Shown piece by piece: positions 35,377 to 44,520 of a stretch of DNA of 64,000 bases. Numbering within the stretch: the first letter of the stretch is position 1; each line of letters opens with the position of its first letter. Position numbers and translations under genes: made by a program. Below the pieces are notes generated by a model. That model did no database searches and was not told the origin of the DNA. It saw only the letters and a list, made by a program, of their open reading frames with translations. Source of the stretch: Pandoraea communis (GTDB taxonomy: Bacteria; Pseudomonadota; Gammaproteobacteria; Burkholderiales; Burkholderiaceae). The stretch is from NCBI RefSeq assembly GCF_902459745.1, contig NZ_CABPSJ010000006.1:186001-250000 (forward strand), given 5' to 3'.

Positions 35377-36134
35377 GGCATAGGCACCGATTGACCGGGA
35401 TCGCAGGGCACGGGAGCCTCGAAAATCAGAGCAAAAATCTCTCTCAGTGTTTGCGGGCGGAGTTGTCTGGCGCAAAGGTATTGGTCCAGCCGGTCATGCA
35501 ACAGCGGGTCGCTGACCGCCAACGCACCCCACCATTGGCTAAACGACGTGGTATGCATGCCACGCACGTGCGCATGGAACTGCGGTATGGCGGCAATCAG
35601 CCGTGACGACAGCAGCCAGGCTTTCCCTTCATCCACGGGAGCCAGCTTCTCCAGCCGACGGATCAGTCGCTCAGCCCAAACCTGATTGCGCAAACGATCC
35701 ACCTCGTTCCACTCGGGCCGGTGAGCGCTCTTCCAGGCTCGCAGCGTGCTTTGCCATTGCAGCAGTTCGGGTGGCCTTGCGTCCCAGAGAATTCGCGCAT
35801 CTGCGTAAACCCAGTTTGACGCGAGGTCAGCCAGTGTCGCAGCGCGCGTTTGCACATGAAGATCCACCTGAACCTCCTGTGCAAAACCGAAAATACCGCC
35901 GTGGGCAGGCTCATCGGTCAGCAGCAGCAAGTCGACATCCGAGTCGCCGAATTCCGCCGGCAACGGACGCCGCGCCAGGCTGCCATACAGCACCACCCCC
36001 GAAAAGGGGATGGGCATCAAGACCCGGAGTTGCGCCAGCAATTGCTGCACATCGGCGTGGACAAAATACTGATGCAGTGCGTCCGCCAGCGCGGGCCCAA
36101 GCACCGGCCCGACCGCAACCGGCCGGGAGCTCAT
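35373..36134 (-). CDS. nucleotidyltransferase-domain protein
   Basis: 253 residues with the polymerase-beta-type motif VLYGSLARRPLPAEFGDSDV, then DLLLL, and a third acidic residue in VQVDLHV. It most likely adenylylates or otherwise nucleotidylates a small molecule or protein. The C-terminal half is helical and resembles the partner region of aminoglycoside-type nucleotidyltransferases (ERLIRRLEKLAPVDEGKAWL). Coupled on both sides by ATGA overlaps (LeuA-like gene upstream, GT2 downstream), so it belongs to the pathway rather than being a stray toxin. Confidence 0.78.
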   Translation of the reverse strand: MSSRPVAVGPVLGPALADALHQYFVHADVQQLLAQLRVLMPIPFSGVVLYGSLARRPLPAEFGDSDVDLLLLTDEPAHGGIFGFAQEVQVDLHVQTRAATLADLASNWVYADARILWDARPPELLQWQSTLRAWKSAHRPEWNEVDRLRNQVWAERLIRRLEKLAPVDEGKAWLLSSRLIAAIPQFHAHVRGMHTTSFSQWWGALAVSDPLLHDRLDQYLCARQLRPQTLREIFALIFEAPVPCDPGQSVPMP

Positions 36135-37384
36135 GACGACGCTCCCGCCGGGGATGACGCCTCGTCCCGAAGCAATTGCTCGACGACGAAGCGGATCTCA
36201 TCCACGCCCGTCAGACAGCCCTGGCGGCTACGGCAATACGCCCAAAGACGCGCGACCCGTTCCGGCTGCACGTCCACACCACAGACATGCAACGCATACT
36301 CCACCGCGGCGCGACCGCTGCCCGGCCCCAGCAACAAAGCCTGCTCGCGACCGAGCGCGCGCGCCGGCACGGCCGAGTAGACCAGGTCCTCATATGCCTC
36401 ACCGAAGTCGCGGCTCTTGAGAATTGCGGCGACATGGGTGCCCGTGGAAGTACTGAAAGCATCGGCGCCGACCAGCGGCGCCTGCGGGGCAATGCCGATG
36501 CCCGCGGATTCGGCCAAAAGGGCACATAAGCTAGCCATGGGCTCCAGAGCGAAGTGGCTATTGCCGGCTTCCCGCAACAACCAGATGAACTGCTCCAGCG
36601 GCGTATTGCCGGTGCGCTCTCCGACGCCCAGAAAAGTGCCGCTTATCATTGACGCACCGCTCGTGGCGGCCGCCCACGCGTTGGCCAGACTCAAGCCTTT
36701 GTCATTGTGGCCATGCCAGCCCATTTCCACGGAGGAATGGATCCGTGCGAGCACATTCATCACGAATTCGGTCAGGCGCCGAGCCCCTTCGGGAACACAG
36801 TCACCCACGGTGTCGCAAATCACGACGATGAGGGCACCCCAGCCGGTCGCCGCTTGCAGCCCCCGGGTCAGCGCTTCCGGCCCTGCGCGGGAAGCATCTT
36901 CGTACGACACCCGGAACGGCAAGTTTTCCCGTGCGGCCAAAGCACACGCTTTCTCGAGCTTTTGCAGTGCTTGTTCGAACGTCCAGTGTTCGACCCGCAG
37001 CCGTAAATCGCTGATGCCGATAAAAATGTCCGCAGCCATGGGGGCCTGCGTCGCGTCGCGGATCGCCAGAATCGCCTGAACATCGGCCTCCACGGCGCGG
37101 GCCATGAACACAGGTTCTATCGGCAACTTCCGGTCATGGACATGCCGGGCCAGCGCTGTGCAGCGGGCGTACTCTTGTGGTGATGCCGCCGGAAATCCCA
37201 GAAAGGCATGTTGCACGCCAACCGCGGCGCTTAATTCGAGCAGACGGATTCTTTCCGCAAGCGCAGGCTGCCGCAAACGTACGCTTTGCAAGGCGTCGCG
37301 GATATCCTCTTCCAATCGGACATGTCGCAGATGATGCGCCGGAGCAGGGTTCCAGGACGCCAACAGATTGCATACCTCGGACAT
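36131..37384 (-). CDS. LeuA/homocitrate-synthase-like DRE-TIM metallolyase
   Basis: Likely condenses acetyl-CoA with a 2-oxoacid (Claisen-type), as LeuA, CimA and NifV do. About 417 residues from ATG 37384, 6 bases after the aminotransferase stop. The metal site HGHNDKGLSLAN and the GVGERTGNTPLEQF segment are intact. The first-strand motif, normally LRDGEQ, reads IRDALQ: Arg and Asp are kept but Gly-Glu is changed, so substrate or geometry may differ. There is no LeuA regulatory domain. Placement next to an aminotransferase suggests building a non-standard amino acid. Confidence 0.82.
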   Translation of the reverse strand: MSEVCNLLASWNPAPAHHLRHVRLEEDIRDALQSVRLRQPALAERIRLLELSAAVGVQHAFLGFPAASPQEYARCTALARHVHDRKLPIEPVFMARAVEADVQAILAIRDATQAPMAADIFIGISDLRLRVEHWTFEQALQKLEKACALAARENLPFRVSYEDASRAGPEALTRGLQAATGWGALIVVICDTVGDCVPEGARRLTEFVMNVLARIHSSVEMGWHGHNDKGLSLANAWAAATSGASMISGTFLGVGERTGNTPLEQFIWLLREAGNSHFALEPMASLCALLAESAGIGIAPQAPLVGADAFSTSTGTHVAAILKSRDFGEAYEDLVYSAVPARALGREQALLLGPGSGRAAVEYALHVCGVDVQPERVARLWAYCRSRQGCLTGVDEIRFVVEQLLRDEASSPAGASS

Positions 37385-37389
37385 ATGCT

Positions 37390-38496
37390 TCAACCCTCAG
37401 CCGTCAGCAGAGCACGCAAGCGGGTACAGGCCAACTGGAACATCGCAGGATTGCGCTGGAGCGCCACGCGCAGGTATTTCTCACCTGCGTGAGGATGGGC
37501 CCAGTAAAATTGCACGCCAGTGAGTACGGACAGGCCGTGTTCCGCCATCAATGCCTGCCACTGCGTGGCCGTGCGCGGCCCTGTGACCTGCAACCACGCG
37601 ACGCTCATGCGCCCCCCCTCTTGCAGACAGAGACAGGTTCCTTCCAGCGCCTCCTGCAAGGCCAGACGATTGGCAGCAATGACGGCGTGCACCTGCTCGG
37701 TACCCAACGCGACAAAATTCCGCAACAACTCGATGGCCACCGGCGATACGTGCAGGATAAAGTCGGAGTAGATATGCGCGATGCGCGGCGCCAGCCCCAT
37801 GGAAACGCTAAAAAAGGGCGCCTTGATTTCCTTGGTTGGCCAAGTTTTGCCCGTATCTTCGATCAGGATGCAATCGATCCCGGAGCGCGCGAGCATGGCG
37901 TATTGGTCATAGACTGCCCCGGGCCGCTGAAAGAAGCGGAAGGTCGCATCCAACACCAGCAGGCATTTTTTCTTTTCGCAGAAATCAATCACGACCTGAA
38001 GGTTTTCCTGCGGCAGCTCCATTCCGCTCGGATTGTTAGGCGCAACCAGAAACAGCACATCCGCTTCAAGGCGCTCCAGATGCATTGGCAATTCATCAGG
38101 CCGGCTTTGCATCCAAGCCTCAGGGAATACCTGCAACGGAACGTCATGGCGACGCAGGATGTCATGCAGATTGTCGAAGCAGGGCTCGATCAACGCCGCG
38201 GTGCGCTTTTCCAGGCGAAGGTAGTTCGCCACGACTTCCAGGCCGATCGACGCGGTGAAGCACATGAAGTACGACCAGGCATCGTGGTCACAGGTCTGGC
38301 GCGCCGCCCCGAGAAAGGTTTGCACATAGGCCAGCTCAATTTCCCTCTGTTGCATGCGATCGACTTGCATGAAGATGCGAGGGAGATTCTGAATAATTGC
38401 ACTTTCCTCCGCACTCAATTCACGATAGGCATGACCGTCCGCCAGATTCAATTGATTGGACAGAGCCGATATTTGTTCTTCTGTAAGATTGTGCAC
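37390..38496 (-). CDS. PLP-dependent aminotransferase class I/II
   Basis: Fold-type I aminotransferase of 368 residues. It has DVLFLVAPNNPSGMELPQEN (substrate and PLP contacts), VLDATFRFF (Asp for the pyridine nitrogen) and the PLP lysine in IEDTGKTWPTKEIK. The start is GTG 38496. It is divergent from biosynthetic aminotransferases such as HisC and resembles those of specialised-metabolite operons. It could aminate the 2-oxoacid made by the LeuA-like enzyme, or act as a cyclase/decarboxylase variant. Confidence 0.82.
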   Translation of the reverse strand: MHNLTEEQISALSNQLNLADGHAYRELSAEESAIIQNLPRIFMQVDRMQQREIELAYVQTFLGAARQTCDHDAWSYFMCFTASIGLEVVANYLRLEKRTAALIEPCFDNLHDILRRHDVPLQVFPEAWMQSRPDELPMHLERLEADVLFLVAPNNPSGMELPQENLQVVIDFCEKKKCLLVLDATFRFFQRPGAVYDQYAMLARSGIDCILIEDTGKTWPTKEIKAPFFSVSMGLAPRIAHIYSDFILHVSPVAIELLRNFVALGTEQVHAVIAANRLALQEALEGTCLCLQEGGRMSVAWLQVTGPRTATQWQALMAEHGLSVLTGVQFYWAHPHAGEKYLRVALQRNPAMFQLACTRLRALLTAEG

Positions 38497-38519
38497 AGCA
38501 GTCAGATAACTATTAAAAA

Positions 38520-39653
38520 TCAGCGTTTGCTTCCGATGGAATGCAGTTGCTCCGCGAGGAAGGCATGGCGGGCATGGAATTCATCGCGCATCACATTGGT
38601 CTGTCGAATCAGTCGCTCCGTTCGGAACGCGGTGCGACCATGCAGAACGCGCAGATTGTCAAAAACCATGGCGTCACCCGCTTCCATGGGATACCAGACG
38701 GTATAGGCACCGGAATAGGCAATCTCCAATGCCTTGCGCAATGCTGCATAGACGGCATCCATCTGCTCCGGGTCGATGCGCAGGGCAGACATGGTGCGCT
38801 CGTTAAGACGCACCTCCGTCAACTCGCCCGCCGAGTCCCTCATAAAGGCGGGATGATTCGAGACAATGATTTCGTTGCCGGCGCGTCGCGCATGACGAAT
38901 AGGGGTCTTGCACAGCACTTCGTACGCCGCAGCGTCGAGAGTTTGCAACTGTTTCGCGCAGGCGTGACTGTCCGTCATCGAAGACACGCCACCGCCATCG
39001 CGGCTGGGCGTTATGCAATGAAAAACATTGATGCCGGTGGGCACAGGTCGGTACGTTTCATCGGTATGCGGCAGGATCTCGACCGGGAAATCGGACAAAT
39101 GGCTGCCTTGTTCGCGCAGTTGCAGATCGGTGATGGCGCCAAAATGCGTGTCACGCGTATAGCCAAGCATCCGGGTCAACGCGGCGGTTTCTGCGGGATC
39201 GGTCCCGACATTCTTCACCACCACGAAGCCATAGCGAACCACATGATCGAGTAACCGGTATCGCTCGCGATCGTCGTGCAACGCCAGCCGATAGTCGGCC
39301 GTGGGAATCTCGGGCAAGGTCATGTCCCAGAGAGTCTTCTGCGTATGCGACGTGGCTTGCACGTGGCAGTTGCTCCGCAGCCATGCAAGGGCGTACCGGG
39401 ATCGATGGTCACCATCATCCCAGACGACATCGAGGCAAGCGCCGTCCCATGCTACGTGGCGCAACGTCACGTCCTGCGGAATCTTCAGCCACGACTGAAA
39501 ACGGCTGCCGCTTTCATGATCGCCGCAAATCTCGCACGCGCAATTGTCACGCAGCCAAAACTTGCTGTAACGGCTGACACTCCCGTCGCGCCAAGCCACG
39601 TCCATAAAACGCGAACCCACTTCAACCGTGACAATGTCGTTGATCTTATGCAT
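38520..39653 (-). CDS. gamma-butyrobetaine-hydroxylase/TauD-like oxygenase
   Basis: 2-oxoglutarate-Fe(II) dioxygenase, 377 residues. The N-terminal GBBH-type domain carries a CACEIC cysteine pair and a WLRDNC signature; the catalytic domain has H-x-D in ILPHTDETYR and the distal His in DNLRVLHGRTAF, followed by the 2OG-binding Arg region. It is the first gene of the minus-strand operon, starting 67 bases from the divergent hypothetical gene. The substrate is probably an amino acid or betaine-like compound, given the family. Confidence 0.86.
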   Translation of the reverse strand: MHKINDIVTVEVGSRFMDVAWRDGSVSRYSKFWLRDNCACEICGDHESGSRFQSWLKIPQDVTLRHVAWDGACLDVVWDDGDHRSRYALAWLRSNCHVQATSHTQKTLWDMTLPEIPTADYRLALHDDRERYRLLDHVVRYGFVVVKNVGTDPAETAALTRMLGYTRDTHFGAITDLQLREQGSHLSDFPVEILPHTDETYRPVPTGINVFHCITPSRDGGGVSSMTDSHACAKQLQTLDAAAYEVLCKTPIRHARRAGNEIIVSNHPAFMRDSAGELTEVRLNERTMSALRIDPEQMDAVYAALRKALEIAYSGAYTVWYPMEAGDAMVFDNLRVLHGRTAFRTERLIRQTNVMRDEFHARHAFLAEQLHSIGSKR

Positions 39654-39720
39654 TTCTACCGATATCGAAATCTGAAATAAAATACGAATTCATCCAAATT
39701 TGCAGTCGTCGCCCTTGGCA

Positions 39721-40308
39721 ATGAATGCTACGCACACGCTGGAATCGCCTATTCAGACCATGGATGATCTGGATAAAAAATTCTTAAAATCGTACGTCAG
39801 ATCGAACATACGCTTTCCCCAGACACGCTTTTATTTCATTTTGGATTTCTGTGGGAAATTGCATTCCGACGATATCCCAAGACTAAACGGGTTCGATGGC
39901 CTGTCGGCAACGTCCGTCAGCGCAGATGCGTTGGTACGGCTGGCACAGGCGCAACATCGCCGGCGTTCGGTCAGAAAGGAACCGGATGTTGCCGAGATCG
40001 CCCGCGACATCTCAAAAACGGTAGCAGCCATGCGCGAGTTCCTCGATCGATGCCGCGTGGAGGAAGGCATGCCTGCCGCTGCACTACAGAGTTGGATCGA
40101 ACAATGTCGACAACTGACTGCCTGGATCGACGCCTCATCCTTGTCGCGGGAATACCTGGACTTCCTGTCGCCACGCCAACCCGGCGTGGCCGGGAACGTC
40201 GTGCGCATGGTCAGTCCTCTGGCAGTCGCAATGCAGTCTGCACCCCGCCTTGGCGTTCTGGAGACACTCTGGCAGGAAATTGACAAGGAGGTCTGGGTCA
40301 TCCGATAG
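39721..40308 (+). CDS. hypothetical protein divergent from the biosynthetic operon
   Basis: Not recognised. About 195 residues from ATG 39721 (TTG 39700 is an upstream alternative). It is mostly helical, with a basic stretch (AQAQHRRRSVRKEPD), no membrane segment and no signal peptide. It ends 29 bp before the 3' end of the convergent methyltransferase gene. It could be a regulator, a carrier-like helper or an immunity function for the operon's product; nothing in the sequence decides. Confidence 0.6.
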   Translation: MNATHTLESPIQTMDDLDKKFLKSYVRSNIRFPQTRFYFILDFCGKLHSDDIPRLNGFDGLSATSVSADALVRLAQAQHRRRSVRKEPDVAEIARDISKTVAAMREFLDRCRVEEGMPAAALQSWIEQCRQLTAWIDASSLSREYLDFLSPRQPGVAGNVVRMVSPLAVAMQSAPRLGVLETLWQEIDKEVWVIR

Positions 40309-40337
40309 ATCGGGGTGCCGTCCATGGGCTTGCTATG

Positions 40338-40976
40338 TCAGATTTTCTCAAAGAGGAATGTGACCAGCCTGGGCGGACGCCCAGCATCGCGGTCATGCCA
40401 GGCCTCATCCATATCCACCAGGCGAAGCTGATGTTGCCGCGCCGCCTGGAGAAAGTGGCTGATCTGATGGTCAAACGCAGGCACCGTCAGGTCCTCGCTA
40501 TTGCGGACATAGCGCGCCATGCTGCCCTGATACTTCTTTATGGGATGGAGCTCACTGATGAAAAAACGACCTCCCGGCTTCAGGCAGCGCCGCACCTGAG
40601 CAAACACCGCGTCGAGTCGTTCCACGTGCTGCAACACCAGGTTGCAACTGATCAGATCATGTGAAGCACTGTCCACCGGCCACGGCTGGCTGATATCCCA
40701 CTCCAGGAATGCGACGTTTGGCCGCACCGCTTTTTGACGTGCGATACCGATCATTCCCGCAGAAAAATCCATTCCCAGAACGCTTTCCGCACGCGCCGCA
40801 AAAAATGGAATGTTCTTTCCCGTGCCACAGCCGCAGTCAATGACCGCTTGAAAAGCCTGATTCGCAAACTGCTTCTCTGTCACCCAGGAGTCGAGGTCAC
40901 GTGTGATGTTTTCGTCGTTGTCGTACGTGGTGGACCACGTATCGTAGCCGGCTCGAATTGACATAATCGAATGCAT
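40338..40976 (-). CDS. class I SAM-dependent methyltransferase
   Basis: Methyltransferase with the SAM motif VIDCGCGTGKNIPFFA, acidic loop LGMDFSAGM, and the later LISCNLVLQHVE and LKPGGRFFISELHP. About 212 residues from ATG 40976; the start is uncertain because no site is strong (the frame runs to 41021). UbiE/BioC-like architecture. It lies outside the main operon, separated from it by the convergent gene at 39721, but on the same strand as the operon. It may modify the pathway product. Confidence 0.82.
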   Translation of the reverse strand: MHSIMSIRAGYDTWSTTYDNDENITRDLDSWVTEKQFANQAFQAVIDCGCGTGKNIPFFAARAESVLGMDFSAGMIGIARQKAVRPNVAFLEWDISQPWPVDSASHDLISCNLVLQHVERLDAVFAQVRRCLKPGGRFFISELHPIKKYQGSMARYVRNSEDLTVPAFDHQISHFLQAARQHQLRLVDMDEAWHDRDAGRPPRLVTFLFEKI

Positions 40977-41119
40977 TTTTTTGCGAGCGCGGGAGGAGCG
41001 CTCGTTGTGCAACAGTCCCAATGGGCAGGAACACTTAAGTGCAGTACGTTACAGCATATCTTGAGGCATTCCCAGATGGATTCCGAGCCTAATTACGCGC
41101 CTCCCACACTCAGGCCGGA

Positions 41120-41908
41120 TTATTGCTCGGCCAACACGTTGCCCTGACGATCGACCAGCGCCACCTTGACGATTTGTGCCTTGACAGACTTGTTCGACAT
41201 GTCGGCGGATTGCGTGTAGCCATAGACCACCAGCGTCGGCGCCGCGCCACGCGCGCGCATCGACTCGATGTTTCGGGCTGCGTCTTCATTGGCAACCGCC
41301 AGATAACGGAAGCCATCTCCATTGCTGAAACTCAGACGGTACTCGCCGTTATCGTAGAAATAACGGAACGAGCCGCTCTCCCACAACGAACTGTCGAGCG
41401 GGAAGCTCTTCCTCTCGAAGTCGTACTTCTGAACAGGATTGCTCACGGTAATGCGGAAGTAGCGCTGTGCCTTGGCCTGCGCAACCGCCTGATCGATTCG
41501 TGGCTTGAGGGCTGCAAGCAGATCGCGCTTGCGGAACTCGTCGTTCGCGCCCGCATAGTCACGCGACATGCGATTGGCGATCTGATCGTAGTCGACCGGC
41601 ATGTCGGCCAGCGCGAGGTACGCGAACATCAACTGATTGCCGCTGTTGTATTCGACATAGCTCGATGCAGGCGTAGCCGGATCTCCGTTGGGCAGCGCCG
41701 CCTGCGCGGCCTGCTGCTGCGCCTGTGCCACGGCCCGCAGCGAAGTCGCGTCTGCCAGATTCGGCGTTGCGGGGGCGGCGTCGGCGGCGGGCTTGCCCTG
41801 CGGCGCCTTGTCGCCACAGGCCGACAATCCGACCGACGCTGCGGCGAACGCCACCGTCAGCACAAGATGTTTGAAACTACGTTGCAGAGCGAGCGTGTGC
41901 GTATGCAT
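41120..41908 (-). CDS. DUF4852-type lipoprotein
   Basis: Exported lipoprotein of 262 residues. A signal peptide with lipobox GLSAC (acylated Cys near residue 32) precedes a low-complexity Ala/Pro linker and a folded domain (QYFRITV-like strands, then PLDSSLWESGSFRYFYDNGE). ATG 41908 has AAGGA upstream. It is the last minus-strand gene of the sigma-factor locus and has the same cell-envelope theme as its neighbours. Molecular function unknown. Confidence 0.75.
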   Translation of the reverse strand: MHTHTLALQRSFKHLVLTVAFAAASVGLSACGDKAPQGKPAADAAPATPNLADATSLRAVAQAQQQAAQAALPNGDPATPASSYVEYNSGNQLMFAYLALADMPVDYDQIANRMSRDYAGANDEFRKRDLLAALKPRIDQAVAQAKAQRYFRITVSNPVQKYDFERKSFPLDSSLWESGSFRYFYDNGEYRLSFSNGDGFRYLAVANEDAARNIESMRARGAAPTLVVYGYTQSADMSNKSVKAQIVKVALVDRQGNVLAEQ

Positions 41909-41998
41909 GATGGGCATCCTTATTGAGGAATACTCGGGATTCGAGTGCGTTCATAGGTGGGAATAACGCGTGAAGTCGATGTCGGTCGACGGTGCGAA

Positions 41999-42775
41999 TC
42001 AGCGCTTGGCCGCCGTCCAGCCGAGCACGCCGGTTGCCGCGAGATACAGGCTCACCAGCACGGCGAGATATCCCCCCAGCCCGATCGACACGGCCTTGAG
42101 CGCTTCACGAACGAGTTCGCTGGCGAAGTCTGCCGCCTGCTTGCCGCCGAACATCGTTGCCGCGCCCTGAGCTTGCGAAATGCCGTCGCTGATGTTCATG
42201 TAGATGCCGGCCATCAGCACCCCCATGAAGAGGAGCGGCAACAGGTTCGCGAGATGCGCGCGCGGATCGCGCACGAAGTAAGGGGCCAGCGGCGCGAACA
42301 GTGCGACTGCGGCCACTACACCGTACACACCTGCGCTGCCGCCGTTGCCGCCCAGCGCGTTGATCATGCCGCCCGGCGCATTGATCAGGCCCAGCAACTT
42401 CCACAGCGAAATGCCGACCTTGTAGTTCGACGACACCTGCACCGTGATGGTGTTCAGGAAGAACCAGGACACGGCCAGCAAGCCCATCGCGCCAAGCGTG
42501 CGCGCCCCGAAGCGGGCCACGAGCGCATTACCGCGCTGCTTGACTGCGGAGAGTGCCTCGTCAGTCGCCTCGCGGGCGAGCTGGCTATCGGAGACCGCAC
42601 GCAGTTGCGCCAACTGGCCTGCTTCGTCGATCAGCGCATCGACCGTCATGTTCACAGCGGGGGCCTGCTCCGATTGCCACACACCTTCCAGGGTGAACGG
42701 ATATTGGTGACCGCCAATGCTGACAAGGCCGGGGCCGGTGCTCGTGTCGCGCAAAATCTTGCCACGTTGGTTCAT
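41999..42775 (-). CDS. inner-membrane protein, about four membrane segments
   Basis: ATG 42775 follows GGAGA and gives 258 residues; the 5' extension to 42883 is not coding. The N-terminal 90 residues are soluble (PGLVSIGGHQYPFTLEGVWQ), then hydrophobic segments near residues 95-115, 150-175, 185-205 and 235-255. No transporter motif is recognised. Its place in the sigma/anti-sigma transcript suggests it belongs to the regulon. Confidence 0.7.
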   Translation of the reverse strand: MNQRGKILRDTSTGPGLVSIGGHQYPFTLEGVWQSEQAPAVNMTVDALIDEAGQLAQLRAVSDSQLAREATDEALSAVKQRGNALVARFGARTLGAMGLLAVSWFFLNTITVQVSSNYKVGISLWKLLGLINAPGGMINALGGNGGSAGVYGVVAAVALFAPLAPYFVRDPRAHLANLLPLLFMGVLMAGIYMNISDGISQAQGAATMFGGKQAADFASELVREALKAVSIGLGGYLAVLVSLYLAATGVLGWTAAKR

Positions 42776-43049
42776 CGTTTCTCTCCAGTGCTTGGTGTCG
42801 CATCTGCGGCACGCTGAGGGGTTGGGTCGAGCGCACGGCCGTCTCACGGGCCCGCGCCGTTGCCCGCCGGGCTCATCGAGCATCGCGGCGGATACCCCCT
42901 ATTCGGAGCGCCCCGGCAAAACCGGAAAAGAATCTGAGAAATATTTTCGCGGGCGAAATCCCCGCGCGACGCGACAGGCGCGCGGACAAAAACAAAGGGG
43001 GCCGAAGCCCCCTTGATCCTGCGTGTCGATGCGCGGCAGCGCCCCCCGG
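42776..43049. other. intergenic region with a probable terminator
   Basis: No gene. Near 42998-43014 the sequence GGGGGC-cgaa-GCCCCC forms a short GC-rich stem followed by TTGATCC, a possible terminator of the sigma/anti-sigma transcript (A-rich side at 42990 on the minus-strand downstream end). Confidence 0.4.
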
Positions 43050-43697
43050 TCAGTGCAGGTCGTCCACCACTTCGCCGTATGACAGCAGCCCCGTCGCCTT
43101 GAGATCCGTGAGCGCCTTCACAGCGTTCCCCGCGGGCACTGCGAGCCAGATCATGCCGTCCTCGTCGGGACCGCGCACGATATCCAGTTGCAGATCGCCG
43201 ATCGCCTTGCGCAGTTGCGCGACGGTCGTGCCGTCTGCGAAGATCACCTGAAGCATTGGCACACCCGGCGCCGGAGACACCGGTGCGCCACGCATCGCGC
43301 TTGCGCCATTGTCTTCAGACGTCGATGTCATTTCGGCCAGACGCATCGTCTGTGTACCGGCCACCAGCACCAGCGCGGCAAGGGAGGCGAACGCCCAGCC
43401 GCGCGGTATCGGACGCGTCCACCACGCACGCAAGCGCTCCGCCAACGACAGCGCGCCGCGTTCCGGCGCCAGCGTAGGCAACTCGTCGAATGCCACCAGC
43501 GGACGACGCTCGGCGTAGCTCGAATTGATAGCCTCGCGGGTCGTGTCGGCGAAGCGCTGCTCCTCGTCGAGCGTCGCCTGCCATTCGGGATGCGCAGTCA
43601 ATTTCTGCTTCATCCATGCCGACTCGGTGTCGTCGAGCTTGCCGCAGACATACAGCAGAGCCAACGCACGGAAGCGTTCCTGATCGTCGTTCGTCAT
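43050..43697 (-). CDS. putative anti-sigma factor, single-pass membrane protein
   Basis: 215 residues from ATG 43697, which overlaps the sigma-factor stop (ATGA). A cytoplasmic N-terminal part (RFRALALLYVCGKLDDTESA) of the anti-sigma type lacks the zinc ligands of classic ZAS domains. One membrane segment follows near residue 110 (GWAFASLAALVLVAGTQTM), then a periplasmic domain LQVIFADGTTVAQLRKAIGD ... IWLAVPAGNAVKALTDLKAT. A domain of the same pattern occurs in the small protein encoded at 48688. Gene order and coupling support the anti-sigma role. Confidence 0.75.
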   Translation of the reverse strand: MTNDDQERFRALALLYVCGKLDDTESAWMKQKLTAHPEWQATLDEEQRFADTTREAINSSYAERRPLVAFDELPTLAPERGALSLAERLRAWWTRPIPRGWAFASLAALVLVAGTQTMRLAEMTSTSEDNGASAMRGAPVSPAPGVPMLQVIFADGTTVAQLRKAIGDLQLDIVRGPDEDGMIWLAVPAGNAVKALTDLKATGLLSYGEVVDDLH

Positions 43698-44458
43698 GCG
43701 CGCGTCTCCTTTTGATCCGTGGCCATGCCGCCTCGCTTCGGACGCGCCCAGCCGAGTTTTGCAGACACACACCGACGCATACGCTGCGTGGCCGCCCGGA
43801 CCCAGCCGCGCACCTGCTCGGCATTGATGAGAACCCCGGGCGGAGTCTGTTCCTGCAAACGCACGGTCATGTCTGCGTAGCTCAGTTCGTCCTCCAGCGT
43901 GAGCTCCATCGCCAGCCGGTAGTTCGGCCCGTCACCGGTCGGCAACATGTTGAGACAGTCTCGCATCACGCGCTCGAGTTGCGAACCGTAGGCACGGTCT
44001 TCAGGTGACGGCAGGTCGCAGGCGGTCTCGTCGGGATCGGAAACAGGCTCGAGCCAGTGGCTCGCACTGGTGCGGCCCGCGGTAGCGTCGCCGTCGGCGT
44101 CAGCCGACGCGGCATCCTCATTTGACAGGGAGGTATTGCGATTGTGCTTGTAATGCTTGCGCAATACATCGATCGCACATTTGTACGTGATGTCTTTGAC
44201 CCATGTCTTGACCGTAGCGCGCGCCGGATCGTAGGTCTCGGCCTTGCGCAGAATGCGCAGCCAGGCGTCTTGCACTGCGGCGACGGCCAGATCTTCGTTG
44301 TAATTGGTCGCCTGCAATGCCTGCCGGTCTAGCACGCGGGCAATATGGTCGTAGAACTTGCGGTGCGCCGCAAGCGCCTCGCGGCTGCGGTCTCCGGCTT
44401 TGCCGAACTTGCGTAGCAGGCGCGTCAGTTCTTCGTTATCGATGTCGTCGCTTTTCAT
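43694..44458 (-). CDS. ECF-type RNA polymerase sigma factor
   Basis: 254 residues. Region 2 contains NEDLAVAAVQDAWLRILRKA, then TVKTWVKDITYKCAIDVLRK; a long acidic linker (ASADADGDATAGRTS) separates it from region 4 (DELSYADMTVRLQEQTPPG, then VRGWVRAATQRMRRC). The linker is longer than in ordinary ECF factors. It is coupled to its anti-sigma partner downstream. It probably drives the envelope genes around it, possibly including itself. Confidence 0.85.
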   Translation of the reverse strand: MKSDDIDNEELTRLLRKFGKAGDRSREALAAHRKFYDHIARVLDRQALQATNYNEDLAVAAVQDAWLRILRKAETYDPARATVKTWVKDITYKCAIDVLRKHYKHNRNTSLSNEDAASADADGDATAGRTSASHWLEPVSDPDETACDLPSPEDRAYGSQLERVMRDCLNMLPTGDGPNYRLAMELTLEDELSYADMTVRLQEQTPPGVLINAEQVRGWVRAATQRMRRCVSAKLGWARPKRGGMATDQKETRA

Positions 44459-44520
44459 GCGGGCAGGGCGTAGTCCAGCGCGAATTCTACGTGATCCGCG
44501 CCGTACCGTCCCCGCCGGAA

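Noticed and set aside
37177-38706. 509-codon plus-strand frame
   Set aside because: Antisense to the LeuA-like and aminotransferase genes, both of which have conserved motifs and coupled starts.
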